64,000 bases of DNA, from positions 2,728,001 through 2,792,000 of the forward strand of contig NZ_CP009631.1 in assembly GCF_000959445.1 (NCBI RefSeq), read 5' to 3'. Positions within the stretch are counted from its first letter, which is position 1, and each line of letters opens with the position of its first letter. Below the pieces are notes generated by a model, which was not told the DNA's origin, made no database searches, and saw only the letters and a program-made list of their open reading frames with translations. The stretch comes from Burkholderia vietnamiensis LMG 10929. Its GTDB lineage: Bacteria > Pseudomonadota > Gammaproteobacteria > Burkholderiales > Burkholderiaceae. A program made the translations under genes and the position numbers. This document shows, piece after piece, positions 29,528 to 39,417 of the stretch.

Positions 29528-32395
29528 ATGAGCGACAACACGCTGGCGAAGAGTTTCGAGCCCCATACCATCGAGTCCCAATGGGGGCCGGAGTGGGAAA
29601 AACGCGGCTATGCCGCGCCGGCATTCGATCCGGCCCGCCCCGATTTCGCGATCCAGCTGCCGCCGCCGAACGTCACCGGCACGCTGCACATGGGCCACGC
29701 GTTCAACCAGACGATCATGGACGGCCTCGCGCGCTATCACCGCATGCTCGGCGAGAACACGCTGTGGGTGCCGGGCACCGACCACGCGGGGATCGCGACC
29801 CAGATCGTCGTCGAGCGTCAGCTCGATGCGCAGGGCGTGTCGCGCCATGACCTCGGTCGCGAGAAGTTCGTCGAGCGCGTGTGGGAATGGAAGGAGAAAT
29901 CCGGCTCGACGATCACGGGCCAGGTGCGCCGCCTCGGCGCGTCGACCGACTGGTCGCGCGAATATTTCACGATGGACGACAAGATGTCGGCCGCGGTGCG
30001 CGACGTGTTCGTCACGCTCTACGAACAAGGGCTGATCTACCGCGGCAAGCGCCTGGTGAACTGGGATCCGGTGCTGCTCACCGCGGTATCGGACCTCGAA
30101 GTCGCGAGCGAGGAAGAAAACGGCCATCTGTGGCACATCCGCTACCCGCTCGTCGACGGCTCCGGCACGCTGACCGTCGCGACCACGCGCCCCGAAACGA
30201 TGCTCGGCGACGTCGCCGTGATGGTCCATCCGGAAGACGAGCGCTATGCGCACCTGATCGGCAAGCTCGTCACGCTGCCGCTGACCGGCCGCGAAATCCC
30301 GGTGATCGCCGACGACTACGTCGACCGCGAATTCGGCACGGGCGTCGTGAAGGTCACGCCCGCGCACGACTTCAACGACTACCAGGTCGGCCTGCGCCAC
30401 AACCTCGCGCCGATCGAGATCCTCACGCTCGACGCGAAGATCAACGACAACGCCCCCGAGCAGTATCGCGGCCTCGACCGTTTCGACGCGCGCAAGGCGA
30501 TCGTCGCCGATCTCGACGCACAGGGCTTCCTCGAGTCGGTGAAGCCGCACAAGCTGATGGTGCCGCGCGGCGACCGCACGGGCGTCGTGATCGAGCCGAT
30601 GCTGACCGATCAGTGGTTCGTCGCGATGACGAAGCCGGCGCCGGAAGGCACGTTCAATCCGGGCAAGTCGATCACCGAAACGTCGCTCGACGTCGTGCGC
30701 AGCGGCCAGATCAAGTTCGTGCCGGAAAACTGGACGACCACCTACTACCAGTGGCTGGAAAACATCCAGGACTGGTGCATCTCGCGCCAGCTGTGGTGGG
30801 GCCATCAGATTCCCGCGTGGTACGGCGAGAACGGCGAGGTGTTCGTCGCCCGCAACGAGGACGACGCGCGCGCACAGGCCGCCGCGCGCGGCTACACCGG
30901 CGCGCTCAAGCGCGACGAGGACGTGCTCGACACGTGGTTCTCGTCGGCGCTCGTGCCGTTCTCGTCGCTCGGCTGGCCGAACCAGACGCCGGAGCTGCAG
31001 CACTTCCTGCCGTCGTCGGTGCTGGTCACCGGCTTCGACATCATCTTCTTCTGGGTCGCCCGGATGGTGATGATGACGACGCACTTCACCGGCAAGGTGC
31101 CGTTCCATACGGTGTACGTGCACGGCCTCGTGCGCGACGCCGAAGGCCAGAAGATGTCGAAGAGCAAGGGCAACACGCTCGACCCGATCGACATCGTCGA
31201 CGGCATCGACCTCGAAACGCTGGTCGCGAAGCGCACGACGGGCCTGATGAACCCGAAGCAGGCCGCCACCATCGAGAAGAAGACGCGCAAGGAATTCCCG
31301 GACGGCATTCCCGCGTTCGGCACCGACGCGCTGCGCTTCACGATGGCGTCGATGGCGACGCTCGGCCGCAACGTGAACTTCGACCTCGCGCGCTGCGAAG
31401 GCTATCGCAACTTCTGCAACAAGCTGTGGAACGCGACGCGCTTCGTGCTGATGAACTGCGAAGGCCACGACTGCGGCGCCGACAAGCCCGAAGTGTGCGG
31501 CGCGGGCGACTGCGGCCCCGGCGGCTACCTCGACTTCTCGGCGGCCGACCGCTGGATCGTGTCGCTGCTGCAGCGCACCGAGGCCGACATCGCGAAGGGC
31601 TTCGCCGATTACCGCTTCGACAACATCGCGACCAGCATCTACAAGTTCGTGTGGGACGAGTACTGCGACTGGTATCTCGAGCTCGCGAAGGTGCAGATCC
31701 AGAACGGCACGCCGGAACAGCAGCGCGCGACGCGCCGCACGCTGCTGCGCGTGCTCGAGACGGTGCTGCGCCTCGCCCACCCGATCATCCCGTTCATCAC
31801 CGAAGCGCTGTGGCAGAAGGTCGCGCCGCTCGCGGGCCGTTATCCGCAAGGCAAGGCCGACGGCGAGGCATCGCTGATGACGCAGGCGTATCCGCTCGCG
31901 AACCTGCAGAAGATCGACGAGGCGTCCGAACAATGGGCGGCCGACATGAAGGCGATCGTCGACGCGTGCCGCAACTTGCGCGGCGAGATGAACCTGTCGC
32001 CGGCGACCAAGGTGCCGCTGCTCGCGGCCGGCGACGCCGAGCGCCTGCGCTCGTTCGCGCCGTACGTGCAGGCGCTCGCGCGTCTGTCGGAAGTGCAGAT
32101 CCTCGCCGACGAGGCGACGCTCGACCAGGCCGCGCACGGCGCGCCGATCGCGATCGTCGGCCCCAACAAGCTGGTGCTGAAGGTGGAAATCGACGTCGCG
32201 GCAGAACGCGAGCGCCTGTCGAAGGAAATCGCGCGTCTCAGCGGCGAAATCACGAAGTGCAACGCGAAGCTCGGCAACGAGGCGTTCGTCGCGAAGGCGC
32301 CGCCGGCCGTCGTCGAACAGGAACAGCGACGCGTCGCGGAGTTCCAGAGCACGCTGGACAAACTGCGTGCGCAGCTGGATCGGTTGCCTGCGTAA
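29528..32395 (+). CDS. valS: Valyl-tRNA synthetase
   Basis: A 955-residue class Ia aminoacyl-tRNA synthetase that charges tRNA-Val with valine. The ATP-binding HIGH motif appears as HMGH (residues 54-57), the KMSKS loop is at 542-546, the editing (CP1) domain lies between, and the C-terminal coiled-coil arm (about 890-955, rich in Glu, Arg and Lys) is complete. Length is normal. Starts at ATG 29528 ([12 protein letters not shown]). Confidence 0.98.
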   Translation: MSDNTLAKSFEPHTIESQWGPEWEKRGYAAPAFDPARPDFAIQLPPPNVTGTLHMGHAFNQTIMDGLARYHRMLGENTLWVPGTDHAGIATQIVVERQLDAQGVSRHDLGREKFVERVWEWKEKSGSTITGQVRRLGASTDWSREYFTMDDKMSAAVRDVFVTLYEQGLIYRGKRLVNWDPVLLTAVSDLEVASEEENGHLWHIRYPLVDGSGTLTVATTRPETMLGDVAVMVHPEDERYAHLIGKLVTLPLTGREIPVIADDYVDREFGTGVVKVTPAHDFNDYQVGLRHNLAPIEILTLDAKINDNAPEQYRGLDRFDARKAIVADLDAQGFLESVKPHKLMVPRGDRTGVVIEPMLTDQWFVAMTKPAPEGTFNPGKSITETSLDVVRSGQIKFVPENWTTTYYQWLENIQDWCISRQLWWGHQIPAWYGENGEVFVARNEDDARAQAAARGYTGALKRDEDVLDTWFSSALVPFSSLGWPNQTPELQHFLPSSVLVTGFDIIFFWVARMVMMTTHFTGKVPFHTVYVHGLVRDAEGQKMSKSKGNTLDPIDIVDGIDLETLVAKRTTGLMNPKQAATIEKKTRKEFPDGIPAFGTDALRFTMASMATLGRNVNFDLARCEGYRNFCNKLWNATRFVLMNCEGHDCGADKPEVCGAGDCGPGGYLDFSAADRWIVSLLQRTEADIAKGFADYRFDNIATSIYKFVWDEYCDWYLELAKVQIQNGTPEQQRATRRTLLRVLETVLRLAHPIIPFITEALWQKVAPLAGRYPQGKADGEASLMTQAYPLANLQKIDEASEQWAADMKAIVDACRNLRGEMNLSPATKVPLLAAGDAERLRSFAPYVQALARLSEVQILADEATLDQAAHGAPIAIVGPNKLVLKVEIDVAAERERLSKEIARLSGEITKCNAKLGNEAFVAKAPPAVVEQEQRRVAEFQSTLDKLRAQLDRLPA

Positions 32396-32421
32396 CAAAG
32401 GGTAAGGTCGTTTGCGTTCAC

Positions 32422-32427
32422 TATAAT
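32422..32427 (+). promoter_or_regulatory. -10 element of galU
   Basis: TATAAT, 53 bases before the galU start; no matching -35 at the normal distance. Confidence 0.45.
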
Positions 32428-32480
32428 CGGAACGTGAACATAGACTCTGACAAGTCGATTACAGGAATAAAGGTTCGATC

Positions 32481-33365
32481 ATGTTGAAAGTCACCAAGGC
32501 GGTATTCCCCGTTGCCGGTCTCGGCACGCGGTTCCTGCCCGCAACGAAGGCGAGCCCGAAGGAAATGCTGCCCGTCGTCGACAAGCCGCTGATCCAGTAC
32601 GCCGTGGAGGAAGCGATCGCCGCGGGCATCACCGAGATGATCTTCGTGACGGGGCGCAGCAAGCGCGCGATCGAGGACCACTTCGACAAGTCGTACGAGG
32701 TCGAGGCCGAACTCGAGGCGCGCGGCAAGGAAAAGCTGCTGGAGCTCGTGCGCAGCATCAAGCCGAGCCACGTCGACTGCTTCTACGTGCGTCAGCCGGA
32801 AGCGCTCGGCCTCGGCCACGCGGTGCTCTGCGCGGAAAAGCTGGTCGCCGACAATCCGTTCGCGGTGATCCTCGCCGACGACCTGCTCGACGGCAACCCG
32901 CCGGTGATGAAGCAGATGGTCGACGTGTTCGACCACTATCACAGCTCGGTGATCGGCGTCGAAGAGATCCCGCCGTCGGAGACGAAATCGTATGGGATCG
33001 TCGACGGCAAGGAGTGGGAAGAGTCGATCGTCAAGATGTCGGCGATCGTCGAGAAGCCGGCGCCGGAAGACGCGCCGTCGAACCTCGGCGTGGTCGGCCG
33101 CTACATCCTGAAGCCGCGGATCTTCCAGCATCTGCGGGCGCTGAAGCCGGGCGCGGGCGGCGAGCTGCAGCTCACCGACGCGATCCAGGCGCTGCTCGCC
33201 GACGAGCAGGTGCTGGCCTACAAGTATCAGGGCACGCGCTACGACTGCGGCAGCAAGCTCGGCTACCTAAAGGCGACCGTCGAATTCGCACTGCGCCACC
33301 CGGAAGTCGGCGCGGAGTTCGAAGCGTACCTGCGCACGCGCGGCACCGCGCAACCGGCCGCCTGA
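32481..33365 (+). CDS. galU: UTP-glucose-1-phosphate uridylyltransferase
   Basis: A 294-residue nucleotidyltransferase making UDP-glucose for lipopolysaccharide, exopolysaccharide and sugar interconversion. The signature loop [20 protein letters not shown] is at residues 13-32, [13 protein letters not shown] follows, then [23 protein letters not shown] and the C-terminal [12 protein letters not shown]. Length is typical. Own promoter and terminator. Confidence 0.97.
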   Translation: MLKVTKAVFPVAGLGTRFLPATKASPKEMLPVVDKPLIQYAVEEAIAAGITEMIFVTGRSKRAIEDHFDKSYEVEAELEARGKEKLLELVRSIKPSHVDCFYVRQPEALGLGHAVLCAEKLVADNPFAVILADDLLDGNPPVMKQMVDVFDHYHSSVIGVEEIPPSETKSYGIVDGKEWEESIVKMSAIVEKPAPEDAPSNLGVVGRYILKPRIFQHLRALKPGAGGELQLTDAIQALLADEQVLAYKYQGTRYDCGSKLGYLKATVEFALRHPEVGAEFEAYLRTRGTAQPAA

Positions 33366-33374
33366 ACACGGCAA

Positions 33375-33397
33375 CGGGCCGCGCGCGGCCCGCATTT
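33375..33397 (+). terminator. Hairpin after galU
   Basis: CGGGCCGCG/CGCGGCCCG is a perfect 18-bp palindrome followed by CATTTA, 9 bases after the galU stop. The weak T run makes it a modest terminator. Confidence 0.5.
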
Positions 33398-33414
33398 ACC
33401 GAGCCGCCCGCGCG

Positions 33415-34032
33415 TCAGCGCGCGGCGGCCGGCTTCACCGAGACGACGCCCGGCATTGCGCCCGCGTCGTCTTTTTTCGTCTTCACGAGCCAGCCGCCGC
33501 CCTGCCCGAACGGCAGCTTCGCCAGCGCGCTCGTCACGAGCGCAGGCGCGGCGTGCTGCGAACCGGCATCGCGATCGCGCAGCGACGCCGACACGCGGTA
33601 CACGTCCGCGCCCGATCGCGCGTCGACGAACAGCAGCGTCAGCACGTGGCGATACACCGCGCCCGCGAACGGGATCGCGAGCGGCGCCGGCCCGTCGACG
33701 CTCACGCACGCACGGCTGCTCGCGGCGCCGCACCGCTCGGACGTCGCCGCGACCGACGCCGGCTGCGTCGCATAGGCGATCGACAGCCGGTAGCGGGCGT
33801 CCTGCCCGGACTGTGCGTCGAAGCCGCGCTGCGCGAGCGCATCGCGCACGAGCGTCTCGATCTGTCGGTACTCCGGATCGTCGGCCTGTGCGCCGGCGCG
33901 GATCACCTCGTAGCCGCGCGCCCCGGACGCGAACGCATCCGCTTGCCCCACGGCGCTCACGCCGGTCGTGATCCCGGCGCAACCGGTCAACAGCGCTACC
34001 GCCAGCGCGGCCGCTGCCCATTCCTTTCTCAT
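33415..34032 (-). CDS. DUF4136-type lipoprotein
   Basis: A 205-residue lipoprotein. MRKEWAAAALAVALLTGC is a signal peptide with lipobox LTGC and lipidated Cys18; the remainder resembles DUF4136 (YRQIETLVRDALAQRGFDA near residues 55-75, then a beta-rich region). The ATG at 34032 has GGGGA upstream. It begins 37 bases after the CHASE2 kinase stop on the same strand and may be the last gene of that operon. Function unknown. The stop codon lies in the loop of a small 5-bp hairpin (33409-33422). Confidence 0.8.
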   Translation of the reverse strand: MRKEWAAAALAVALLTGCAGITTGVSAVGQADAFASGARGYEVIRAGAQADDPEYRQIETLVRDALAQRGFDAQSGQDARYRLSIAYATQPASVAATSERCGAASSRACVSVDGPAPLAIPFAGAVYRHVLTLLFVDARSGADVYRVSASLRDRDAGSQHAAPALVTSALAKLPFGQGGGWLVKTKKDDAGAMPGVVSVKPAAAR

Positions 34033-34069
34033 GACTATCCCCAAATGCCAGCCGTCGCGCCCGGCCCTG

Positions 34070-36457
34070 TCAGGCCGACGGCTCGTCGATCGCGGGCAGC
34101 GACACCGTGACCGCGGTGCCGACGCCCACTTCGCTGTCGACCGTCACGCTGCCGCCGTGGCGCGTGACGACCGTCTTCACGAACGCCATGCCGAGCCCGG
34201 AGCCCGAGATCTCGGGCCGCTCGCCGGCATGGAATCGTTTGAAACGCTCGAACAGATGCCGCTGATCTTCCGGCGAGATGCCGTAGCCCTGATCGCGAAT
34301 CGTACAGAACATCCGCTTCGATGCGTGCTCGACCGTCAGCGTACACGTGATCGCCGTGTCGGTCGGACTGTATTTGACCGCGTTGTTGAGCAGGTTGACG
34401 AACGCGCGCGTAAGCAGCGACCGGTCCGCGCGCATCCAGTACATGCCGGTGCCGACGTCGGTATCGATGCGGATGCGCTTGGCCTGCGCCTGCGGCCAGA
34501 CTTCGTCGCACGCGTCGATCAGCACGTCGGCGAGGCTCGTCGGCTCGAGCTGGTAGGCCTGCGACTCGGCGCGCGCGAGCTGCACGAACTCGTCGGCGAG
34601 CGACAACGCGCGCTGCGCATAGCGCTCGACCCGCGCGAGCAAGGTGCGCATCGACTCGGATTCGACGCGGTCGCGCTCGATCTCGACCAGCGCGAGGATC
34701 GACGACTGCGGCGAGCGCATGTCGTGCGACAGCAGGTGCAGCGCCTCCTCGCGCTGACGCTCGGCCGCATGCAGCTCGGTCACGTCGACGAGACCGGCGA
34801 TCCAGCCGGTCACACGGCCCTGCGCGTTCGTACACGGCGCGTAGCGCAGCAGATGGTCGAGCCCGGCTCGGTCGCGCACCTCGATGCCGCGCGCCATCAG
34901 GTCGTCCTCGGCGCCGAGCGTCGGGTCGAGCGCGGCCGGCCAGCGGGCGCGGATCGCGGCGTCGTGCTCGGCGTTGCCGTCGACCGTCTTCATGAAGGTC
35001 AGCTCGCCGAGCGCGGCGCGCAGCGTCAGCCCTTCCGGCATCGGCAGCGACAGGCGCGCCGCGTAGCGCTTCGCCGCGTGGTTCGCGATCAGCACGGTGC
35101 CGGCCAGATCGGTGACGAAGATCGGCTCCGGCATGCTGTCCAGGCTGTCCCACACGAAGCGCTTCATGTCCTGCACGCGCTGCGCGGCCTGCGCCATCAG
35201 CGCCATCTGCCGTTCGAGCACGTCGCCGCCGACGCTGCGCTTGCGCGGCGCCTCGGGCAGCAGATGCGGCTCGTCGGCGAGCCGCTGCAGTTCGCGGCGC
35301 AGATACGACATCGTCATCTCGAGCCGCCGCCAGTTCCAGATCGGGTACACGGCGATCAGGCCGAAGATCGCGGGCGCGGGCGACAGCCACACGCGCGCCT
35401 CGAACAGCAGTGCGACGCTCGCGACGACCGCCAGCGCGGCGAGGCTCAGCGTGAGCAGCAGCGCACGCCACGGCGACAGCATCAGGAAGCCGCCCAGCAG
35501 CACGGCGAGCGGCAGCAGCGACGCGGCGAACAGCCCCGCGCGCGACGCCGGCAGGATCGCGCTGCCGGTCGCCAGCATGTCGAGCACGTTCGCGTGGATG
35601 TACACGCCCGCGAGCGGGCCGAAATCGCCGGACACCGGCGTCGCGAAGCGGTCGTACAGGCCCGACGCGGTCACGCCGACGACGACGATCTTGCCGCGCA
35701 GCGCGTCGGCTTTCACGCGGCCGTCGAGCACGTCGGCGAACGACAGCGTCGGATACGCGGGCGTGCTGCGGCTGAACGGAATCAGGTAACGGCCTTCGTC
35801 CGCCGCGTCGCGCGCGAGGTCGTGCACGTTCGCGCCGCGTGCGCCGCCGAGCGGCGGCAGGCGGCCGGCCCGGATCGCGCCGTACACCGGCACCATCAAT
35901 TGCGGCCAACGCACGCGTCCATCGCTTTCGAACAGCGCGACGCTGCGCACGATGCCGTCGGGATCGACTTCGAGATTGATATGGCCGAGGCCCATCGCGT
36001 GCGCCGCGAGTTCCGTGACCGGCGGTTCGACGGTGCGCGTGCCGTCCGCGCGCTCGGGGCTCAGCAACACGGGCAGGAAGGTCGGCACGCGGGTCATCGC
36101 ATCGGAGAACGCGCGATCGTCGGGCGACGGCTCGGTAAACAGCACGTCGTAGACGACCGCGGCCGGCCGCGCGCGCGCCAGCGTGTCGAGCAGCCGCGCG
36201 TGCACGCTGCGCGGCCACGGCCAGCGGCCGAGCGCCGACACGCTCGCATTGTCGATGTCGACCACGACGACGTCGGGCGACAGCGGCAGGCTGCGCAACA
36301 TCAGCAGCCGGTCGTAGATCAGCCCGTCGACATCCGACGACAGCCGGCCGAGCGCGCACCCGAGGACCACCGCGATGCCGAGACAGCCGATCGCGATCCA
36401 TTCGATCAGGAAGCGGCGGCCGAGATGCCGCAGCGGAGAAACGGAGCCGTGCTTCAT
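34070..36457 (-). CDS. CHASE2-domain sensor histidine kinase
   Basis: A 795-residue membrane kinase. One N-terminal helix (about 20-36), an extracytoplasmic CHASE2 sensor (about 40-305), three closely spaced helices (about 307-385), a PAS-like region (about 440-565), then HisKA with phospho-acceptor His578 in LLSHDMRSPQSS, and HATPase_c with N box NLLNNAVKYSP, G1 DQGYGIS and G2 GSGLGMAFV. Complete. It starts 10 bases after the FecR gene ends, and the response regulator is two genes upstream in the same operon, so this is the kinase of that pair. The ligand is unknown; the adjacent secreted FecR-LysM protein could present it. Confidence 0.93.
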   Translation of the reverse strand: MKHGSVSPLRHLGRRFLIEWIAIGCLGIAVVLGCALGRLSSDVDGLIYDRLLMLRSLPLSPDVVVVDIDNASVSALGRWPWPRSVHARLLDTLARARPAAVVYDVLFTEPSPDDRAFSDAMTRVPTFLPVLLSPERADGTRTVEPPVTELAAHAMGLGHINLEVDPDGIVRSVALFESDGRVRWPQLMVPVYGAIRAGRLPPLGGARGANVHDLARDAADEGRYLIPFSRSTPAYPTLSFADVLDGRVKADALRGKIVVVGVTASGLYDRFATPVSGDFGPLAGVYIHANVLDMLATGSAILPASRAGLFAASLLPLAVLLGGFLMLSPWRALLLTLSLAALAVVASVALLFEARVWLSPAPAIFGLIAVYPIWNWRRLEMTMSYLRRELQRLADEPHLLPEAPRKRSVGGDVLERQMALMAQAAQRVQDMKRFVWDSLDSMPEPIFVTDLAGTVLIANHAAKRYAARLSLPMPEGLTLRAALGELTFMKTVDGNAEHDAAIRARWPAALDPTLGAEDDLMARGIEVRDRAGLDHLLRYAPCTNAQGRVTGWIAGLVDVTELHAAERQREEALHLLSHDMRSPQSSILALVEIERDRVESESMRTLLARVERYAQRALSLADEFVQLARAESQAYQLEPTSLADVLIDACDEVWPQAQAKRIRIDTDVGTGMYWMRADRSLLTRAFVNLLNNAVKYSPTDTAITCTLTVEHASKRMFCTIRDQGYGISPEDQRHLFERFKRFHAGERPEISGSGLGMAFVKTVVTRHGGSVTVDSEVGVGTAVTVSLPAIDEPSA

Positions 36458-36467
36458 GCGCTGCGGA

Positions 36468-37829
36468 TCAGCGCGACAAGGTGAACGCGCTGACCGGACT
36501 GGTCTTCTGATAGAACTTGCCGCCGTCGAACGCCTCGACCGTCACCGCCCAGTAGTAGTCGCCGGGCGGCAGGTGCTCGACGTTGATTCGACGCGCCTGC
36601 AGGCCCATCTCGTCGACCACGGGTGCGCTCAGATCCTTCGAGCGCGACAGCACGAAGCGATAGCGCGCGTCGTCGCCCGAGCCGTCGGCCGCCCAGCGGA
36701 ACTCATACCCGCTCGGGCCGGGCGACGCGCTCGCGTCGAGCCCCATCCGGCGCCGCTCGAACGCGTAGATGTGCGGCGTGCCTTCGAGGCCGTTGTCGTC
36801 GATCGCGGCGACGCGCACGAAGTACGTGCCGTTCGGCACCTCACGGAACACCGCGCGCGTCGAGACGGTGCGCGTTTCGCTGAACAGGTCGAGCATCCCC
36901 GCGTCGCGCCCGAGCTGCAGGTGATACGCGTTCGCATGCTCGAGCGGGACGACGTCGAACGCGATGTCCGGCTCGTCCTGCACCTTGTCCGGATGGGCGA
37001 GCGCCGGCGCCGGCAGCAGCGGGATCGGCGCGCCGACCGTGCCTGACGACGTCGCGACGCTGCCGAAGTCGGCATGCACGAGCGTGGCGTCGGCCAGTTG
37101 CTGCTTGCCCGCGACGCCGACCGTGCCGTCGAGCACTTCGACGCGCGTGGCCGCATTGCCGTCGGCGTCGTAGTTCACGCGAAAGCGCGTCCCGCGCACG
37201 CCGGCCACCACCGACGGCGAACGGATCTGGAAGCGGTCGTCGCGTTTCTTCAGATGCGTGACCTCGCTGTCCACCTCGCCGCGCGTGAGTTCGAACACGC
37301 GATCGAGCATGCCCGTCAGCACGGTGCGACGCAGCGTCTTCAACTCGAGCTGGCTGTCGGGCGGCAGGCTCATGTGCGTGCCGTCCGCGAGTTCGAGCGT
37401 CACGAAGCCGTTGGCGCCGGTGCGCACGCGCTCGCCCTCGGCGAGCGTCGTGTTGTTCGCCAGCGGCGCATACGCGCCGCCGGACCAGCGCTGCGCGCTG
37501 CCCTGCACCGCCACGATGCGCGCGGTCAGCTTTTCCTTGCGCAGCCGCACGACCGGCAGCTTCAACGCGGTGCCCGGCTGCAGATGCTTCGGTGCCGGCA
37601 CGTGGTTGATCCGTTGCAGCAGTTGCCAGTCGTCCGGCCCTTGCAGGTAACGCGTGGCGACGTCGTAGAGCGTGTCGCCGGCTTGCGTGCGGTAGACGAC
37701 CGTCTTGCCCGTCGCGGCGCTCGGCTGCGCGGCAGCCTGGTGCGCGGCGACGGCGAACGCGAGCGCACCGGCGACGCGCAATGCGGTCATGCGCCCGCTC
37801 GCGGGGCGCTGCGGGATGCGTGCGATCAC
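36468..37829 (-). CDS. Secreted LysM-FecR domain protein with fibronectin-like C-terminus
   Basis: A 453-residue exported protein. From the GTG at 37829 a short basic stretch precedes the signal peptide (about residues 14-36, ending QAAAQ). Then a LysM peptidoglycan-binding domain (about 45-93, VVYRTQAGDTLYDVATRYL), a FecR domain (about 120-225: EGERVRTGANGFVTLELADG and the SPSVVAGVRGTRFRV signature) and a beta-sandwich-rich tail. GTG overlaps the regulator's stop (GTGA) and has GGAG seven bases upstream; ATG at 37790 is the alternative start. FecR domains often link periplasmic state to signalling; here it sits between a response regulator and its CHASE2 kinase, so a cell-wall or envelope sensor is a reasonable guess. 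Confidence 0.88.
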   Translation of the reverse strand: MIARIPQRPASGRMTALRVAGALAFAVAAHQAAAQPSAATGKTVVYRTQAGDTLYDVATRYLQGPDDWQLLQRINHVPAPKHLQPGTALKLPVVRLRKEKLTARIVAVQGSAQRWSGGAYAPLANNTTLAEGERVRTGANGFVTLELADGTHMSLPPDSQLELKTLRRTVLTGMLDRVFELTRGEVDSEVTHLKKRDDRFQIRSPSVVAGVRGTRFRVNYDADGNAATRVEVLDGTVGVAGKQQLADATLVHADFGSVATSSGTVGAPIPLLPAPALAHPDKVQDEPDIAFDVVPLEHANAYHLQLGRDAGMLDLFSETRTVSTRAVFREVPNGTYFVRVAAIDDNGLEGTPHIYAFERRRMGLDASASPGPSGYEFRWAADGSGDDARYRFVLSRSKDLSAPVVDEMGLQARRINVEHLPPGDYYWAVTVEAFDGGKFYQKTSPVSAFTLSR

Positions 37830-38530
37830 TCCGGTTCTCCGTGACCGACGCGTTCGAGCCGGTAGCCGTAGCCGTAAATCGGCGCGAGCCGGTAGCCGTT
37901 TTCCGGCCGCAGGCCGAGCTTCGTGCGCAGCATCGAGATGTGGGTGTCCATCGTACGCGACGGAATGTCGGTCGCCTGCTTCCAGACGAGATCGAGAATG
38001 TGCGCGCGCGACAGCGGCCGGTCGAGGTGCTGGAACAGCAGCAGCGCCAGCTCGAACTCCTTCTGCGTGAGGCTCACGGGCTTGTCGCCCGCGTAGGCCT
38101 GCTTCAGGTTCACGTCGAAGCGGAACTGGTCGAATTCGCGTATGGCCGCCTCGGCATTGACCGGATACGCGCGGCGCAGCAGCGAGCCGATGCGCGCGCG
38201 CAGGATCGGGCCCGACACGGGCTTGACCACGTAATCGTCGGCGCCCGCGTTGAGAATTTGCGTGATGCCGGCTTCGTCGTCGCGGCTCGTCATGAAGATG
38301 ATCGGCAGCGTGTGCTCGGTCTGATTCTCGCGCACCCACTTGAGCACTTCCTCACCCGACATGTCCGGCACGTTCCAGTCGAGCACGAGCAGATCGAACG
38401 TCTCTCGCTGCAGACGCTTCTTCAGAGCCTTGCCTTCCTTGAACGCGTAGCACGTGTGGCCGGCGGCCGTCAGCGTTTGACTGACAAAATCCGTCTGGGC
38501 CGGATCGTCATCCAGTACAGCAATTCTCAT
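37826..38530 (-). CDS. OmpR/PhoB-family response regulator
   Basis: A 234-residue DNA-binding response regulator. The receiver has the acidic pocket LDDD near residue 6-9, phospho-acceptor Asp51 in LVLDWNVPDMSG and Lys in VVKPVSG; the winged-helix Trans_reg_C domain is at about 135-230 (LTQKEFELALLLF, then SRTMDTHISMLRTKLGL). The ATG at 38530 is used. First gene of the operon with the FecR protein and CHASE2 kinase. Upstream is an inverted repeat over its probable -10. Confidence 0.94.
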   Translation of the reverse strand: MRIAVLDDDPAQTDFVSQTLTAAGHTCYAFKEGKALKKRLQRETFDLLVLDWNVPDMSGEEVLKWVRENQTEHTLPIIFMTSRDDEAGITQILNAGADDYVVKPVSGPILRARIGSLLRRAYPVNAEAAIREFDQFRFDVNLKQAYAGDKPVSLTQKEFELALLLFQHLDRPLSRAHILDLVWKQATDIPSRTMDTHISMLRTKLGLRPENGYRLAPIYGYGYRLERVGHGEPE

Positions 38531-38702
38531 AACACCCCGCAAATCCAAATCGGTTCGTCCAGCCCGGCTCTGCACGTTCAGCCCGCCGCGTAGCACACGC
38601 GACTTCGGACTCCGGCCGGCGAACCGCCGTTGACCGCCCGCGCAACGCGCGAGACGCGTCGCCTTGCCCGCCATCTCGAAAATGGGGCGCGGACCAATCG
38701 GC

Positions 38703-38727
38703 GATTTCGTCATAGTAGTACGAAATC
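38703..38727 (-). promoter_or_regulatory. Inverted repeat over the probable promoter of the RR-FecR-CHASE2 operon
   Basis: GATTTCGT-N9-ACGAAATC, perfect 8-bp arms. Inside the spacer, on the minus strand, TACTAT (38712-38717) is a fair -10, with CAATTT 17 bp upstream. It is 173 bases before the regulator's ATG. The form suits an operator, possibly autoregulatory. Confidence 0.5.
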
Positions 38728-38755
38728 TGCCGGGAAATTGCGCGGCCCACGGCCC

Positions 38756-38769
38756 ATTATTCGAATAAT
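38756..38769. promoter_or_regulatory. AT-rich perfect palindrome
   Basis: ATTATTCGAATAAT, a perfect 14-bp palindrome in GC-rich surroundings, 29 bp from the inverted repeat at 38703-38727 and 41 bp after the stop of the hypothetical gene at 38810. It has no T run, so it is more likely a protein-binding site than a terminator. Confidence 0.35.
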
Positions 38770-38809
38770 CGTTCTGCGCGCCCGCTCGCGCAATCAGTCG
38801 GTGAACCGG

Positions 38810-39202
38810 CTAATCGGCGCCCGCCATGTGGGCGGCCGGCGCGGCTGGCGCGCCCGGCGCCGGCTCCTGCAGCATCCGTTGCAGCTGCGCGCGCACGCGC
38901 TCCCAAGCCGTCGATGCATAGTCGGGCTGCCCCGCTGCCCACGCGTGCGCGAGCTCGAACACGCGTTCGATCGTCGCGCCGCAATACGTTGCGCCCGTGT
39001 GATCGCCGCGTGCGGCGTCGCGTAGTTGTTGGTCGAGCGATTCGGCAAGCCATGGCATCTCGGCTGCGGCCGAATCGGCATACGCCTCCAGCGCGGCACG
39101 CGCGTGGCGATCCCGGCGCGGGTCGAGCTCGATCCGGCTCGACTCCGGCGCGCTGCGTTCCGAACCGGATGGACTGCGAATGGCCCCTGGTCTGAAGGAC
39201 AT
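38810..39202 (-). CDS. Hypothetical protein, 130 residues
   Basis: Not recognised. No signal peptide or membrane helix. The middle (about residues 30-115) is rich in Ala, Arg, Asp and Glu and looks helical (RHARAALEAYADSAAAEMPW, then TIERVFELAHAWAA), with one Cys. The end is Ala/Pro-rich. GGGGAAAGG precedes the ATG at 39202, and TATACT (39311-39316, minus strand) could be its -10. It points the same way as the response-regulator operon but is separated from it by 279 bases with two palindromes. Confidence 0.65.
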   Translation of the reverse strand: MSFRPGAIRSPSGSERSAPESSRIELDPRRDRHARAALEAYADSAAAEMPWLAESLDQQLRDAARGDHTGATYCGATIERVFELAHAWAAGQPDYASTAWERVRAQLQRMLQEPAPGAPAAPAAHMAGAD

Positions 39203-39417
39203 GTCCTTTCCCCGTTGGTACGACGGTCGCGTCGGGCATGGCCCCCGTGCCTGCCTCGTATGACGTACCGCGGCCGGTGCATCGGTCCGAGACGGACGAC
39301 CGGCCGCGCCAGTATACGCAGACGGCCGCGGGACGAGGTTTAAGAATTGTCAGAGACGGCGAGATGCGGGCGCATCGCCCGCCCCGGATGCCGTGAGAGG
39401 CGCGTGATGTGCGGCCG

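Noticed and set aside
34035..36401. Long open frames antisense to or overlapping the CHASE2 kinase and most other genes
   Set aside because: They are Arg/Ala/Pro-rich shadows produced by GC-rich third positions; no family motif is seen in them.
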